Origin: Arthrobacter sp. FB24
GTDB taxonomy: Bacteria; Actinomycetota; Actinomycetes; Actinomycetales; Micrococcaceae
Length of the DNA: 64,000 nt
NCBI RefSeq assembly: GCF_000196235.1
Contig: NC_008541.1
Span: 1,054,001-1,118,000 of the forward strand
Direction: 5' to 3'
This document shows positions 1-8,849 of this stretch, one piece after another. Below the pieces are notes generated by a model. It searched no databases. It worked only from the letters and a program-made list of their open reading frames with translations, and was not told the DNA's origin. A program made the position numbers and the translations under genes. Each line of letters starts with the position of its first letter. The first letter of the stretch is position 1.

Positions 1-384
1 GAGGGTGTGGCTTGGTGCCCGGCGACGTCCACCGATGCCTTCTTCGTCACCCTCAACAAGGACGACAGGAAGCACTCGGCGACGACGATGTACAAGGACT
101 ACGCCATCAGTCCGGAACTCTTCCACTGGGAGTCGCAGAACGCGACGTCACCCGGTAGCCCGACTGGACGCCGATACCTTAACCGGGAATCCCATGGTTC
201 GAAAATCTTGATCTTCACGAGGGACACTTCGGAGGACGAGACCGGCCTGACGGTTCCGTACGCGTGCCTCGGGCAGGTGGACTACGTGCAGCATGCAGGG
301 GAGAAGCCGATCGCGATCACCTGGAAACTGCATCGGCCGATGCCGGCGGACGTGTTTGCGACGGCGGCAGCTGTGGCTAACTGA
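1..384 (+). CDS. C-terminal end of a DUF3427-type protein, 5' end outside window
   Basis: The reading frame is open from the first base and stops at 384, so only the last 127 codons are present. The residues SPELFHWESQ, followed by an RY(L/I) stretch and an ILIFTR strand, match my memory of DUF3427, the C-terminal domain of large DEAD/DEAH-helicase or phospholipase-D-like proteins found in defence islands. The N-terminal catalytic domains are not visible, so the enzyme type is unknown. The gene ends 17 bases before a tRNA-Met 3' fragment, so it would be the last gene of an integrated element. DUF3427 is recalled knowledge; the element boundary is inferred. Confidence 0.65.
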   Translation, partial: EGVAWCPATSTDAFFVTLNKDDRKHSATTMYKDYAISPELFHWESQNATSPGSPTGRRYLNRESHGSKILIFTRDTSEDETGLTVPYACLGQVDYVQHAGEKPIAITWKLHRPMPADVFATAAAVAN

Positions 385-401
385 TGTGCCACCGACCTTA
401 A

Positions 402-446
402 GACTCATAATCGTGAGGTCGGGAGATCGAGCCTCCCCACCGCTAC
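402..446 (+). other. 3' half of a tRNA-Met(CAT) gene, probable attachment-site scar
   Basis: The anticodon loop CTCATAA (404-410) carries anticodon CAT. It is followed by a T-arm (stem 421-425 with 433-437, loop ATCGAGC), a 3' acceptor strand 438-444 and an A discriminator at 445. Upstream of 402 no D-arm or 5' acceptor strand exists, and the 5' anticodon stem (TAAGA) no longer pairs fully with TCGTG. Similarity to a normal tRNA-Met therefore begins abruptly at the anticodon stem, the usual crossover region of tyrosine integrases. The native-looking terminator just downstream supports this being the distal attachment site. It is not a functional tRNA. The intact gene should lie to the left, outside the window. 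Confidence 0.65.
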
Positions 447-454
447 AGACCAGG

Positions 455-486
455 CCCCCGGAATCCTTGAGATTCCGGGGGCTTTT
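455..486 (+). terminator. Rho-independent terminator behind the tRNA-Met fragment
   Basis: A perfect 11-bp stem (455-465 with 471-481) closes a CTTGA loop and is followed by CTTTT. Its position ten bases after the tRNA fragment suggests it is the original terminator of the tRNA-Met gene. Confidence 0.75.
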
Positions 487-1540
487 CTCGTCCGGGAGAC
501 CACTCACCTACGAGCAGCGTCTCTTAGATTCCCTGAAAAAGCGCCACGTTCTCTGAAGAGTGGCTGTTAAATGGCTGCGCCTGGCACGGGTGGGGGGCCT
601 GTCGAGGCTATGGTTAGCCCCTCAGCGCCCCTCCGCGGCTCCATCTAAGTGCTATAGCCCAAATACCGCCGACAGACGAGTAAGATCCTCCAGATGGCAC
701 AGGGAGGCCCATACGTGATGCACGGTCCTGGAGGTTCGCCTTCCTGGTCCGGTCGTCGTGACTGCTAGCAGCGGTTTGAAGTAGAACTCTCGTCTGAGAT
801 CGACAGGTCACCGGAACGACGCCGGCCGGAGCCGCTAGCTAGAACCCGGTAGTTCCCAGCCATTGCGTCGGCGGTTCTGTGTCTGATGAATAGGGCGAAT
901 TCACCTCGATCGGCTGAGATCAGGGAAGTTATGGCACGGTCCCTTGGTATTCCCTTGGTATCAGCCCGTCTCTTCTAGCGGCAAGCTGGTGATCCGGACC
1001 AAGGACCTGTGCTCCCTGCGCCCAACGTCCCTGGTCGCATGCTAGATCGAGGGATCTGGGCACCTGTGCAATGTCTTTCAAGTGGATGCGAAAGATGTAG
1101 CCCGCTCCGTGGAGCAGTTGGCGCAGTTTCAGCTCTTGCTTTGTGTCCTTGGAATGGATTTTCGACAGGTGGGCACTTATGCTGCGACGAGTTCAGGATA
1201 TGGAAGACGATAGTGCTTTTGGAGGCGGCGTCCGAGGTGTCAAATTGTCGTCCCCGCGTCGCTTGGAAGGCGACCAGGAGCAGAGGTGTGCGCTGATGAC
1301 ACGTGGCTGTTGAGTGACGAGGGGGCGCCGCGATGGAAGTGAATTCGGCTGCCTGTAGGCAGAGAGGTGGCGCGGGTTCGACGGCGCCCAGCGTATCTCG
1401 GTCCCTGGTTTACCTCCCAAAGGCCGCAATTTCCGTGAGTGGGGCGCGATCGAAGTCCGAGGTTTAAGGTTGTATGGAAGCGGTCTGGTACGTTGATTTC
1501 TGGATTCAAGCAGGGTTTCAGAAGCGGGGGAACGGCGTCG
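487..1540. other. Non-coding or decayed stretch, no supportable gene
   Basis: About 1 kb with only short open frames on both strands, none with a recognisable domain or good ribosome-binding site. The plus strand around 1070-1205 reads as a protein-like fragment without a start, possibly a gene remnant. A short direct repeat (TTGGTATTCCC then TTGGTAT) lies at 944-960. I see no tRNA, terminator or operator here. Confidence 0.4.
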
Positions 1541-2863
1541 GTGACAGACAAACACGAAACAGATAACGGCACAATACGCCGCCTGGGTAGAGCCGTCGTC
1601 CGAATACATCAAGCATCGCCGTACTTCCCCGCAGGATTCGCCTCTCGCATTGAGAGGCTCGTGCTCACCGGAAAATCTATGGACTTCATATCCCGGATCC
1701 ACGGATTTAGTGGCCGGCTTGGCCCGAAAGCAATCGAGAACTTTGCCACCGAGGCCAACATCGGGCTGATGGAACTTCAGCACATTGTGCTCCCCAAGCT
1801 GAAGCAGGCTGACGTTGCCGACTACGTCCTTCAAGACGGGCAGATAGCCTCCGTAAACGACTTCCTGGGGCTCAGCGGTACGCTCATCGACCAGACGTAC
1901 AAGCTACTACAAGCCTATGATCCAACGGGCGAGGAGCTTGCGCTATTGCACTCCGTGGAGGTAGCGGCGTTCGCGCCCCTCACGAAGACCCAGCATCTCG
2001 ATCAGTTGGTCCGAAGAGGATTCGACTCACAGCAAGTGGCTGATGCGCTCACGTTGTCGTTGGCTTTGAACGTGAACCAACGGGTAAAGTCTGCCATTCT
2101 CAATGAGCACGTGATCTTCAACCCCTATGTTTGGGGCTCGGGGCAGGTAGAGATTGCAAATTTCCTGAGGTCGCTCGGCCCCAATGAGCGCGACGTAATG
2201 CTGGGCATCTGCGAACAAGCTGCTCGCTCACCAGGATTGGCCTTGGACAATGTTGTCGATACGAGTCCGCGGATCATGTCGGCGGCGCGGAAGGTGGGCC
2301 TGATTCAGGCCACCACGGTGCGATCATCGGGGAGCTCAGAGCCTCAAACTTACATCTTTTCACCTACGCTTGAACTGGAAGACGACAAACTCCAAACCAC
2401 CGAGACACTTCACCAAAGGAAACTCTTCGTGGCGCATATCCTTTACGGCCACGAAAAGGCGAAGTCTGGCGGCGGAAGGATCTATGATCCAGCACTGCTC
2501 GTTCAGCGCCTCATAGAGCGAGGGAGTGTGGGGCCGGCAACGAACATCGGTACGGACTACCATTTGCTGGAAGCGCAGGGCATCGTATCTGTAGACAAGT
2601 CATCTGGTAAAGCATTCCTGAACTTAGTCAAAGAAGAGATTGCCGTGGGAGGTCTGGCTTGGCTGGAGCAAACGCTTGATTCTGAAGCGGGTTCCGCCAG
2701 TTCCGTGAAACTCAGTCGTGCGCCAAGTAGATTTACAACCCCGGAGTATGACCGTTCCGTGATCCCTGACGACGCTGCCGCTAATGAAGTAGTTCAGTCT
2801 GCAGTCCTTCGCCTGCGAGAGGAGGTTCAGCGTGCCTCACGAAGAGAAGTCCCTTTCAAGTGA
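1541..2863 (+). CDS. Unknown protein, first gene of a nuclease-associated pair
   Basis: I do not recognise the family. I chose the GTG at 1541, preceded by a GGGGGA stretch about 10 bases upstream, giving 440 residues. The open frame extends to 1439, but those extra residues are basic and low-complexity. The protein is soluble and largely helical in appearance; residues about 40-260 could hold winged-helix-like segments, but no motif is definite. Its last 32 bases overlap the next gene, whose ribosome-binding site lies inside this frame, so the two are probably translated together. Since the partner has a PD-(D/E)XK core, a role as specificity or sensor subunit is possible but only inferred. 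Confidence 0.7.
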   Translation: MTDKHETDNGTIRRLGRAVVRIHQASPYFPAGFASRIERLVLTGKSMDFISRIHGFSGRLGPKAIENFATEANIGLMELQHIVLPKLKQADVADYVLQDGQIASVNDFLGLSGTLIDQTYKLLQAYDPTGEELALLHSVEVAAFAPLTKTQHLDQLVRRGFDSQQVADALTLSLALNVNQRVKSAILNEHVIFNPYVWGSGQVEIANFLRSLGPNERDVMLGICEQAARSPGLALDNVVDTSPRIMSAARKVGLIQATTVRSSGSSEPQTYIFSPTLELEDDKLQTTETLHQRKLFVAHILYGHEKAKSGGGRIYDPALLVQRLIERGSVGPATNIGTDYHLLEAQGIVSVDKSSGKAFLNLVKEEIAVGGLAWLEQTLDSEAGSASSVKLSRAPSRFTTPEYDRSVIPDDAAANEVVQSAVLRLREEVQRASRREVPFK

Positions 2864-4133
2864 GCCAACGGATGGCGACAAGGTTGAGGCGAGAGTTGCA
2901 CAGGTCTGGTTCTGGGAGGGGTTCTACTCCAAAAGAGGCATAGACGTGCAGGCCGAATACGGTGGTGATCTGACACAGATAACAGACCTGGACCTCTTGG
3001 CATTCGACTTCAACCCCGCCCTCAGGATGCGCAAGTTCATTGGTGAATCGAAAAGTGGCTCCGGGAAGTCGGCACCTAAAGCCCTCGACCGGATGATTTG
3101 GCAGCGCGGTCTCCGCGCGTTCGTTGGCGCTGAGGCTGCCGAGCTGACCATAAACAGCAAGGTCACCGAGCAGAATCGTAAGTTTGGGCGAGAACTCGGC
3201 GTCAGCGTGCAAACGCTGTCGGACCTTTCGCGTCGGGAGGAAGCCCTCCTCATGGCTGAGGTTGAGGAATCTGGGTCGCATGGTGCGGCCGCTTTCGCTC
3301 TGGTCGAGTGGGTACGGAAATATACGAAAAGTGAACCAGAACTGGAAGTGATCTTTCGCTTCTTGCGATCCAAAGTGTGGTTTCTAGATAGCTTCACTGC
3401 TGTCAAGCAAACGATTAGCGTTATCGAGACCCTGTCGAAGCAGTGGGTAGTCGGACATGAAGATGACCACAAGAAGGCCGTGAGGTGGCTCCTGGCAGAG
3501 GCCGTCAGTGTATTTTCGCTGATGCTAGTGGACATTTGCAGCGAAGCCCGGCTTCGACCCCGGTTCGAGTTCGACGCGTTTGTCGCAGCGCGACTGGCCG
3601 ATGGAGTGGTGCCCAGTTCGGAGATGAAGCAACTTTCCAAGTCGATCGATAAGTTCATTGCAGGTCTTCTCGTTGCGGCGAAGGCGACTCCCGCAGTACG
3701 AACCGGGGCGATGGGGGCATTCGACCCAGTACCGCCTGCCTACGCCGACTCATTCGCGGAACTGGCTTGGCGACTTTCTAGATGGGTTCGGGCCTCGGAC
3801 TTACCGAGGCAGATCGATTTCCTTGCCCATGAGCGAATCGGTTTGAACCGTCCGGTTCCAACAATGGCTGCGCAACGTATTCAATTGTCGAACCTAAACT
3901 TCCAGCATTCGGTGTCATTGGTGTGCGCGTTTCTTCGGGGGCACGCGGCACTCTCCCCGGACGCTAGTGAGACACTACTGAACCTGGCGGTTCAACCTGA
4001 AGAGACCATGTCTGATGCAGTCCCATCGGACGCTGACGTCGCTTCACCTCCGCCTCTGGCGTTGAAGCGTCCTGGATCCGGCGCAGACGAGTTCAGAGGG
4101 CAGGACTACCTCGACTTCAATGATCCTGACTGA
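2832..4133 (+). CDS. Probable PD-(D/E)XK-fold nuclease
   Basis: A 433-residue protein starting with GTG; GAGGAGG at 2818-2824 is a strong ribosome-binding site. Near the N-terminus a helix containing E19 is followed by DLDLLAF (D54) and, after about 17 residues, GESKSG (E72, K74). This is the D...ExK arrangement of the PD-(D/E)XK superfamily. The next segment (about 93-130) has the usual alternating beta-strand/helix pattern of that fold. The remaining 300 residues are unfamiliar and might bind DNA or the partner encoded upstream. No methylase or helicase is adjacent, so this is not an ordinary restriction system. The nuclease fold is read from motifs; substrate and trigger are unknown. Confidence 0.75.
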   Translation: MPHEEKSLSSEPTDGDKVEARVAQVWFWEGFYSKRGIDVQAEYGGDLTQITDLDLLAFDFNPALRMRKFIGESKSGSGKSAPKALDRMIWQRGLRAFVGAEAAELTINSKVTEQNRKFGRELGVSVQTLSDLSRREEALLMAEVEESGSHGAAAFALVEWVRKYTKSEPELEVIFRFLRSKVWFLDSFTAVKQTISVIETLSKQWVVGHEDDHKKAVRWLLAEAVSVFSLMLVDICSEARLRPRFEFDAFVAARLADGVVPSSEMKQLSKSIDKFIAGLLVAAKATPAVRTGAMGAFDPVPPAYADSFAELAWRLSRWVRASDLPRQIDFLAHERIGLNRPVPTMAAQRIQLSNLNFQHSVSLVCAFLRGHAALSPDASETLLNLAVQPEETMSDAVPSDADVASPPPLALKRPGSGADEFRGQDYLDFNDPD

Positions 4134-4178
4134 CGATCGGCCGCCCGGGGTGCGATCCAGGTCACGCGCACGTTAGTT

Positions 4179-4370
4179 CAGAATGGCGGTTATTCGCGGT
4201 CGCTGGGCTACCTGCAGCCGGGAAATGTTTCGATGGCGGCGGACTTGACCAGGCGGGGTCGCAACACTTTGGATCTTGCTGACAACGTGACGGTTCCAGG
4301 GCTGTGGGAGATTGTGTTCCGATCTCTGGTTGAGCCGTGGCTGGATACCACCAGCGCTCACGGAAGCTGA
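4179..4370 (+). pseudogene. Possible C-terminal gene remnant
   Basis: A plus-strand frame without a start codon reads in a protein-like way (ending WEIVFRSLVEPWLD then eight residues and a TGA). It continues open upstream to about 4149 with no ribosome-binding site. It is probably the tail of a lost gene squeezed between two intact genes. Family not recognised, and the call rests on composition alone. Confidence 0.25.
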
Positions 4371-4420
4371 TCTTCTAAACTCATCAACCGAGGACCATAG
4401 TCAACTAGATTGGACCATCC

Positions 4421-5794
4421 TTGCCAGCCATCCACACAATTGCAAACCGACGTGAGCACCCGAGAACCCTAGTCCTCGATGACCACTGGGGGTTCGCCAC
4501 CAGAGTCCAGGAAGACGTGGACCTGCCTGGGACGGTGAAGGTAATCACCGATCTCGACTCTGTTGATCAGGCCGAGTGGGACGCACTCATCCTTAATTCC
4601 GACTACCAGGCCGTGGACACCAGGAATGCCTTTACAACCAAGTACCCACGAGTGGCGGATCACCTCTATATCTTCAAAGTGTTGCCCGAAGGCCGTCAGG
4701 GGGACTACGGAGTGCTGGACAGGGTTTCGGGCCTGAACAACGCAGAAGACGGCGTAACCCTAGCTCTCCGGTGGGAGGTTCCCGGGCAGGAGATTTCAGT
4801 GAAGCAGGGGTTCGACCGCGAGTTACGTAGCTCCCTTGTTGAGGCAGCTGACAGCCGAGCTGCCCAATCTGGGCTGGATAACCCCAAGGCACTGCCGGCT
4901 GGGGTGGTTTTGGATGCATTCGCCGTCGGTCCACAGGGCATAGTCCTGGCTGGAACCCTAAGCGCCCCTAATCGGGGCGAAGTGTGGTTCGTCCCGAGTG
5001 AGGTAAGCACCCTTGGGCCGTGGATCACTGCGGCGTTTGCGAGCTGGCGACGACGGGATCCGAAAAAGTTCCCCGGTGTCCCGGACTGGTGGGCCTCCTC
5101 GGAGTGGTATTCGGTAGCCGAATCGGCCGTCGCACGGAGAATTGCCGAGGAAACGGCGACTTTTGAAGAAGCCAAGACCAAGTTCGAGGCGTCTCTTATG
5201 CAACTGGAATCAGAGCTGGAAGAGGCCCGAAAAAAAGCTACTGCAGGGAGTAGGCAACTTCTCCGGGGACAAGACGATGCGCTACAGGACGCCGTTCGAG
5301 ACGCATTGGAAGAGTTGGGCTTCGAGGTCAGAGATATGGATCTTGAATGGGAGGACAAAGAGCGGCGGGAAGACTTCAGGATCACGGACTCTGACGATCC
5401 CAAATGGCTGGTGCTGGGCGACGCCACTGGTGTTACCGGGAACGCAAAGGGCGGCAAGATGGCCGTGCTGCAGGGATACGTCACCAAGTTCGTTTTCGAT
5501 GAGAAGCCCGACGACATCCCAGGAATGTGGTACTTGCTGAACAGGGAGATCGAAAAGGATCCCGCTGTCCGTAGCAGCATCCTCCGAGCTGATGAGATTG
5601 AACCATTCGCAGCACAGCAAGGACTCATTCTCGACACCACGGCCCTATTTGTACTGCTCCGGCACGCACACGAGGAGCCGGACGATAAGCCGGCCATCCG
5701 AAAATTCCTGCGGACGTCATTTGGCCTTGCGGGACTCTCGGATGTTCTCACGTGGATACAGTCACGCCAAGCCGTTCCAACGCCGAGCGAATGA
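4421..5794 (+). CDS. Unknown protein with coiled coil and degenerate nuclease-like C-terminus
   Basis: 457 residues from a TTG codon; the exact start is uncertain because no clear ribosome-binding site precedes it. Residues 1-230 are unfamiliar. Residues about 235-275 are strongly charged and heptad-like, so probably a coiled coil. From about 285 the order is helix, FEV strand, ED (317-318), a WLVLGDATG strand, a long helix, a WYLLNRE strand, and a final strand-helix pair. This resembles restriction-endonuclease-like domains, but the usual ExK is replaced by D334-A-T336, so the catalytic lysine seems absent. The domain may only bind nucleic acid. A strong terminator follows directly. Confidence 0.7.
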   Translation: MPAIHTIANRREHPRTLVLDDHWGFATRVQEDVDLPGTVKVITDLDSVDQAEWDALILNSDYQAVDTRNAFTTKYPRVADHLYIFKVLPEGRQGDYGVLDRVSGLNNAEDGVTLALRWEVPGQEISVKQGFDRELRSSLVEAADSRAAQSGLDNPKALPAGVVLDAFAVGPQGIVLAGTLSAPNRGEVWFVPSEVSTLGPWITAAFASWRRRDPKKFPGVPDWWASSEWYSVAESAVARRIAEETATFEEAKTKFEASLMQLESELEEARKKATAGSRQLLRGQDDALQDAVRDALEELGFEVRDMDLEWEDKERREDFRITDSDDPKWLVLGDATGVTGNAKGGKMAVLQGYVTKFVFDEKPDDIPGMWYLLNREIEKDPAVRSSILRADEIEPFAAQQGLILDTTALFVLLRHAHEEPDDKPAIRKFLRTSFGLAGLSDVLTWIQSRQAVPTPSE

Positions 5795-5819
5795 GTGCAT
5801 CTTCGTCTTGAGTAAAGGA

Positions 5820-5857
5820 AAGGAATGGCCCCGGAGTTTGAGCCGGGGCCATTCCTT
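5820..5857 (+). terminator. Strong hairpin terminator
   Basis: A perfect 15-bp stem (5820-5834 with 5843-5857) has an 8-base loop (AGTTTGAG) and an A-rich left flank with TT at the right. It lies 25 bases after the stop codon at 5794 and closes the plus-strand unit. Confidence 0.8.
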
Positions 5858-6702
5858 CGCTTAGCGTGGTTCGTCCTCGGCCGGTGCCCTGCGAGATATC
5901 GAGGTTGGAAGGTGGCCTTTGGCATCTGCTGCGCACCGCGGCCAGCACCTCCGCCGCCCTTGCTCAGAAGCTGGGCGATCCTGTTGGTTCCAATGCCGCT
6001 CCGCGATGGCAAGGCGGCAGCCTCGTCACCGGCGGCCGCCACAGCGTCCAGCTGCCGAACTACCTCCCGTTTCGCTGTCGAGACTCGCGCGTACGCACTA
6101 TCCATTCGAGCACCATACCGAGAAGTTGTTCCTGCCACTGGCGGCGATGGTGGCGGACCTTATGGGACAACATCCGGGACCGCCAGATTACGCGGCGTTT
6201 AGCGGATCTGATTCCGCGGGGGAATGTCCCATTGAGGGTTTTCCGGTTCCCAGGAACTGAGACGCCTGCTCCGACTCACTTCGATTCCCGCAGTTGTCTT
6301 CTGAATCCTCGCCGTCGAGGTACAACGAAGGCCCGCCTATGGGGAACAGGCGGACCTTCGCAACTAAACGCAACAACGCTCTTATTTAGCTATGGAGTGG
6401 ACAGAGGAACGACTACCGGATAAATGTTCCCAGTCGCGTCGCCAAGCGTGGGGCAGCGCGGAGTGGCTGAACAGGAAGCGGTACGGCGGGCCCACTAGAA
6501 CCTCCGGTCGATTCCGCTGCGTAGCGCTGCGGGCCACCGTCTGTCAGTCTCATGACAGTTCCCCAGAAGGTAGTCCCTCGTGTTGATGGTAAAGAGACTG
6601 CGCCAGTGCGACTAGGCCTGCGTCTAATGCCAAACACCATGCGTTACACAACCTGTTACGGGGGTCCTCTCGTCCGGGGGAGCGGAGTTCCAAGCCGTAA
6701 GG
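5858..6702. other. Intergenic stretch with possible gene scraps
   Basis: No intact gene is supported. On the minus strand a frame beginning at an ATG at 6105 (MDSAYARVSTAKREVV) reads like the start of a small helical protein. It has no stop of its own before running through the terminator at 5857, so it would be a truncated remnant. On the plus strand about 6085-6260 also reads in a protein-like way, ending in FPVPRN and a stop, without a start. The two overlap only slightly. Both are weak calls made from composition. Confidence 0.25.
6326..6360 (-). terminator. Hairpin, possible terminator
   Basis: CGAAGGCCCGCC pairs with GGCGGACCTTCG with a single C-A mismatch across an 11-base loop. There is no clean T-run on either side, so termination is likely but not certain. 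It could serve the minus-strand gene ending at 6703. Confidence 0.45.
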
Positions 6703-7242
6703 CTACGAGAAGGTGTTGGGGATACTCTTCCCCTGGCTTGGAGGAATTACGTCAACTGTTCCGCACCGGACGTGGAGATCGAATTCCGCGTAATCAACCC
6801 ACACCGAATCCGTTTCTGTGTGCCAGTACCTGATCTCCGCCAACGCTGTGGACGACATGTCTTTTTCCGTGAACGAGTAGTACAGCGATTCGCCGGGCGC
6901 AAGGCTCACCCTAGATGGCCACGGTTCGCCGGCGGAGGGAGTGTAGTCAATTTCTCCTAGCCCGGAGGTGTAGACGCTTTCACCTCTGAGGTTTAGTCCA
7001 CTAACAGACGGGATACTGCCAGCCCACACTAGGACTGGGGCATTGGTGCCGTTGTAATACGACCCGTGTCCGGTGACCGTTTGCAGGGTTCCCGTAATCC
7101 AGGGCCGTACATCGGTAAATGCCACATCAGAGAGGCCGACGCTAACACTTCCCGCGGGGCACGGCTTTTCCGGGGGAGCAGTTCGCACGGGAGTGACTGG
7201 CAGCTTGGGTGCCTGGATCGTCTGGGGGATTTCCGGCTCCAT
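6703..7242 (-). CDS. Proline-rich surface-protein-like C-terminal domain, probably N-terminally truncated
   Basis: From the ATG at 7242 the product has about 179 residues: a short proline-rich linker, then a beta-rich domain ending in GKSIPNTF. The same type of domain, ending GKAIPNMF, is encoded by the broken gene at 30083-30873, which still has an N-terminal membrane helix. Shared landmarks include PC/TCP before the domain, LAPGES versus LQPGES, and RYWHTETD versus THWYSATD. Here the membrane anchor is missing, and the frame runs upstream into a region antisense to a different gene fragment. I infer that a rearrangement removed the N-terminus. Function unknown; an extracytoplasmic domain is likely. 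Confidence 0.5.
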   Translation of the reverse strand: MEPEIPQTIQAPKLPVTPVRTAPPEKPCPAGSVSVGLSDVAFTDVRPWITGTLQTVTGHGSYYNGTNAPVLVWAGSIPSVSGLNLRGESVYTSGLGEIDYTPSAGEPWPSRVSLAPGESLYYSFTEKDMSSTALAEIRYWHTETDSVWVDYAEFDLHVRCGTVDVIPPSQGKSIPNTFS

Positions 7243-7294
7243 AGAAGTTCTTTCAAACTCGGTCTCGGCCAGCTCGCACAAGCTTTGCGCATAC

Positions 7295-7744
7295 AACACC
7301 ATTAGCCGTGCAATTGAAACGTCATGGAAGGGTGGACCGGTCACTTCGGCTGACATCGAGGCACAATCGGGTTGGCTTATCAGTGCCTGGGATTCTTTGG
7401 TGAAGGTGCGTCGCGAGTTCGGCAAACTATCCACGCCTGCACGCCAGGAGCAGCGGAAAAACAACATCACATCAACCGCCGTGGCTATCTACGGGATGAT
7501 CGGCGCAATGTCCACAATGTACGCCCGCCACATCGACCCAGAGCTGGCGTTCAAAGAGCTTCATGCCTCGGATGGAGACGACCTGTTCTCATGGAAAAAT
7601 CCGGTGTGGACTAATGCCGGCGTCGTCACCCCTAGTGGATCGGGAACCCTGACTACCCGCAATAGTTTCCCCGCCCGACGGGCAGCCGTGCGGGTGCTGC
7701 GCGAGGCTATGCGTATCGGACCAGAGCCCATGGAAGAGGGCTAA
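7295..7744 (+). pseudogene. C-terminal fragment of a DndB/DGQHR-domain-like protein
   Basis: The plus-strand frame from about 7295 ends at 7744 and reads in the style of DGQHR-domain proteins. The pattern is a helix with REF, then a segment around QEQRKNNITSTAVAIYGMIG, then a tryptophan-rich LFSWKNPVW and a basic helix to the C-terminus. DndB proteins of DNA phosphorothioation clusters belong to this family and are normally over 350 residues. The N-terminal part with the DGQHR motif is absent, and no other dnd gene is in the window. The fragment is therefore probably non-functional. The upstream junction lies against the truncated minus-strand gene at 6703-7242. Confidence 0.5.
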
Positions 7745-7901
7745 GCCTTGGCTCCCGGAGCGCCCTAAGGGGTCCGTGGAACGATTTGAAGTCTCGTCCT
7801 TCACCACATCCGAGCGGCCCTGCTCCCAGTCATGGTCTATCGGCGGTCTAGCTCGATCGAGCGAGAAACAGGGAAGACCCTCGGCTATCTTCGGGCTGCC
7901 G

Positions 7902-8849
7902 TCAAACGTCGTGGCCGGCTGGGCCGCTAATGTTCGCAAAGCGGCGGTCCCTGACGTCACAGATATTGGACGCAATCTTTCGGAGTGAGGATGTAAGCCA
8001 CATGTCGGCTGCTTCACCTTCTGAATAGTCGGCCTTGGCGATGCTGTGCACTCTGCCGTCTTCCTCTAGATCCTTAACGCCGTCATAGTTTCCTGGGTTG
8101 GTCCAAACTCCTAGGGTTTTGCCGCCGTTACCGCTCACCACCGAGAAGACGGGAACATCGCTAGGTCCGTCCGCTATATAGATCATGTTCTTGATTGGCA
8201 CCCGGCGCTCGTCTGGGTCCATTCGCGCGTTGACATCCAAGGAGGGCTCAGCGTTGACGCCCTTGTTGATCTCGAAAATGGCCCGGGTCTTGGTCGTGTT
8301 GTCCAGAACGTACCCGACTTGGGTGAGTTTGTCGCTTTGGCCGTCGGCCGTCGGCGAACTGAGATATCCCGAGCCTGGAGGGTCGGACAAAAGCTCACAA
8401 GCCCACACCCCATCAACGTGAGCGCGTATGGGGTTCCCTTCAATCATCTGCCGAAGCCCAGTAGAGACAATGTAGTGTTCAACCGTTATGGCATGGTGTG
8501 AGAATCTGTCGTCATTTCTTACTATGGAACGCATCCGGTCCATGCACTCCGGCATCCCCGGAGCCAGTGGGACGTCAGCTCCTAACTCCCGAAGCGTCTG
8601 GTTGGTCATCCCTTCGAAGGGGCCGCCGTCGATGTAGGACAGTATGTGACCCAAGTAGGCTGTGTCCTTCGAGACTTGAAGTCCCCGATTTGCGTAATGA
8701 TCAACGAGCGCGTTCACCTCGTCCCAGAAGCTCTTAGAGTCCACGCCATACTTGTCGAAAATAGGCTGCTGCATGTACCCGGGAGTGAGGGTCTTATCGA
8801 AGTCCCAGATAAACGCGATGATGTTTTGTGTGTTTAGTGCGGGAGGCAT
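7902..8849 (-). CDS. HAD-superfamily phosphatase
   Basis: A 315-residue haloacid-dehalogenase-fold hydrolase. Motif I is WDFDKTLTP (nucleophile D16, acid/base D18) and motif IV is IADGPSDVPVF near residue 225. The long insertion between them would be a cap domain. HAD phosphatases remove phosphate from small molecules or proteins; the substrate cannot be told from sequence. Its start follows directly on the stop of the small gene at 8850-9248, so the two form a transcriptional unit on the minus strand. No membrane segment or signal peptide is visible, so it should be cytoplasmic. Confidence 0.85.
   Translation of the reverse strand: MPPALNTQNIIAFIWDFDKTLTPGYMQQPIFDKYGVDSKSFWDEVNALVDHYANRGLQVSKDTAYLGHILSYIDGGPFEGMTNQTLRELGADVPLAPGMPECMDRMRSIVRNDDRFSHHAITVEHYIVSTGLRQMIEGNPIRAHVDGVWACELLSDPPGSGYLSSPTADGQSDKLTQVGYVLDNTTKTRAIFEINKGVNAEPSLDVNARMDPDERRVPIKNMIYIADGPSDVPVFSVVSGNGGKTLGVWTNPGNYDGVKDLEEDGRVHSIAKADYSEGEAADMWLTSSLRKIASNICDVRDRRFANISGPAGHDV

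Noticed and set aside
402..446. Intact tRNA-Met gene
   Set aside because: No 5' acceptor strand, D-arm or fully paired anticodon stem is present upstream.
1439..1540. Start of the first nuclease-pair gene at 1439
   Set aside because: The extra 34 residues are basic and low-complexity with no ribosome-binding site; the GTG at 1541 is better placed.
4705..6138. Long minus-strand frame of 477 codons opposite the gene at 4421
   Set aside because: Serine/arginine-rich antisense composition across a gene with a credible coiled coil and fold. Only its first 80 or so codons (5858-6105) lie outside the gene and might be a remnant.
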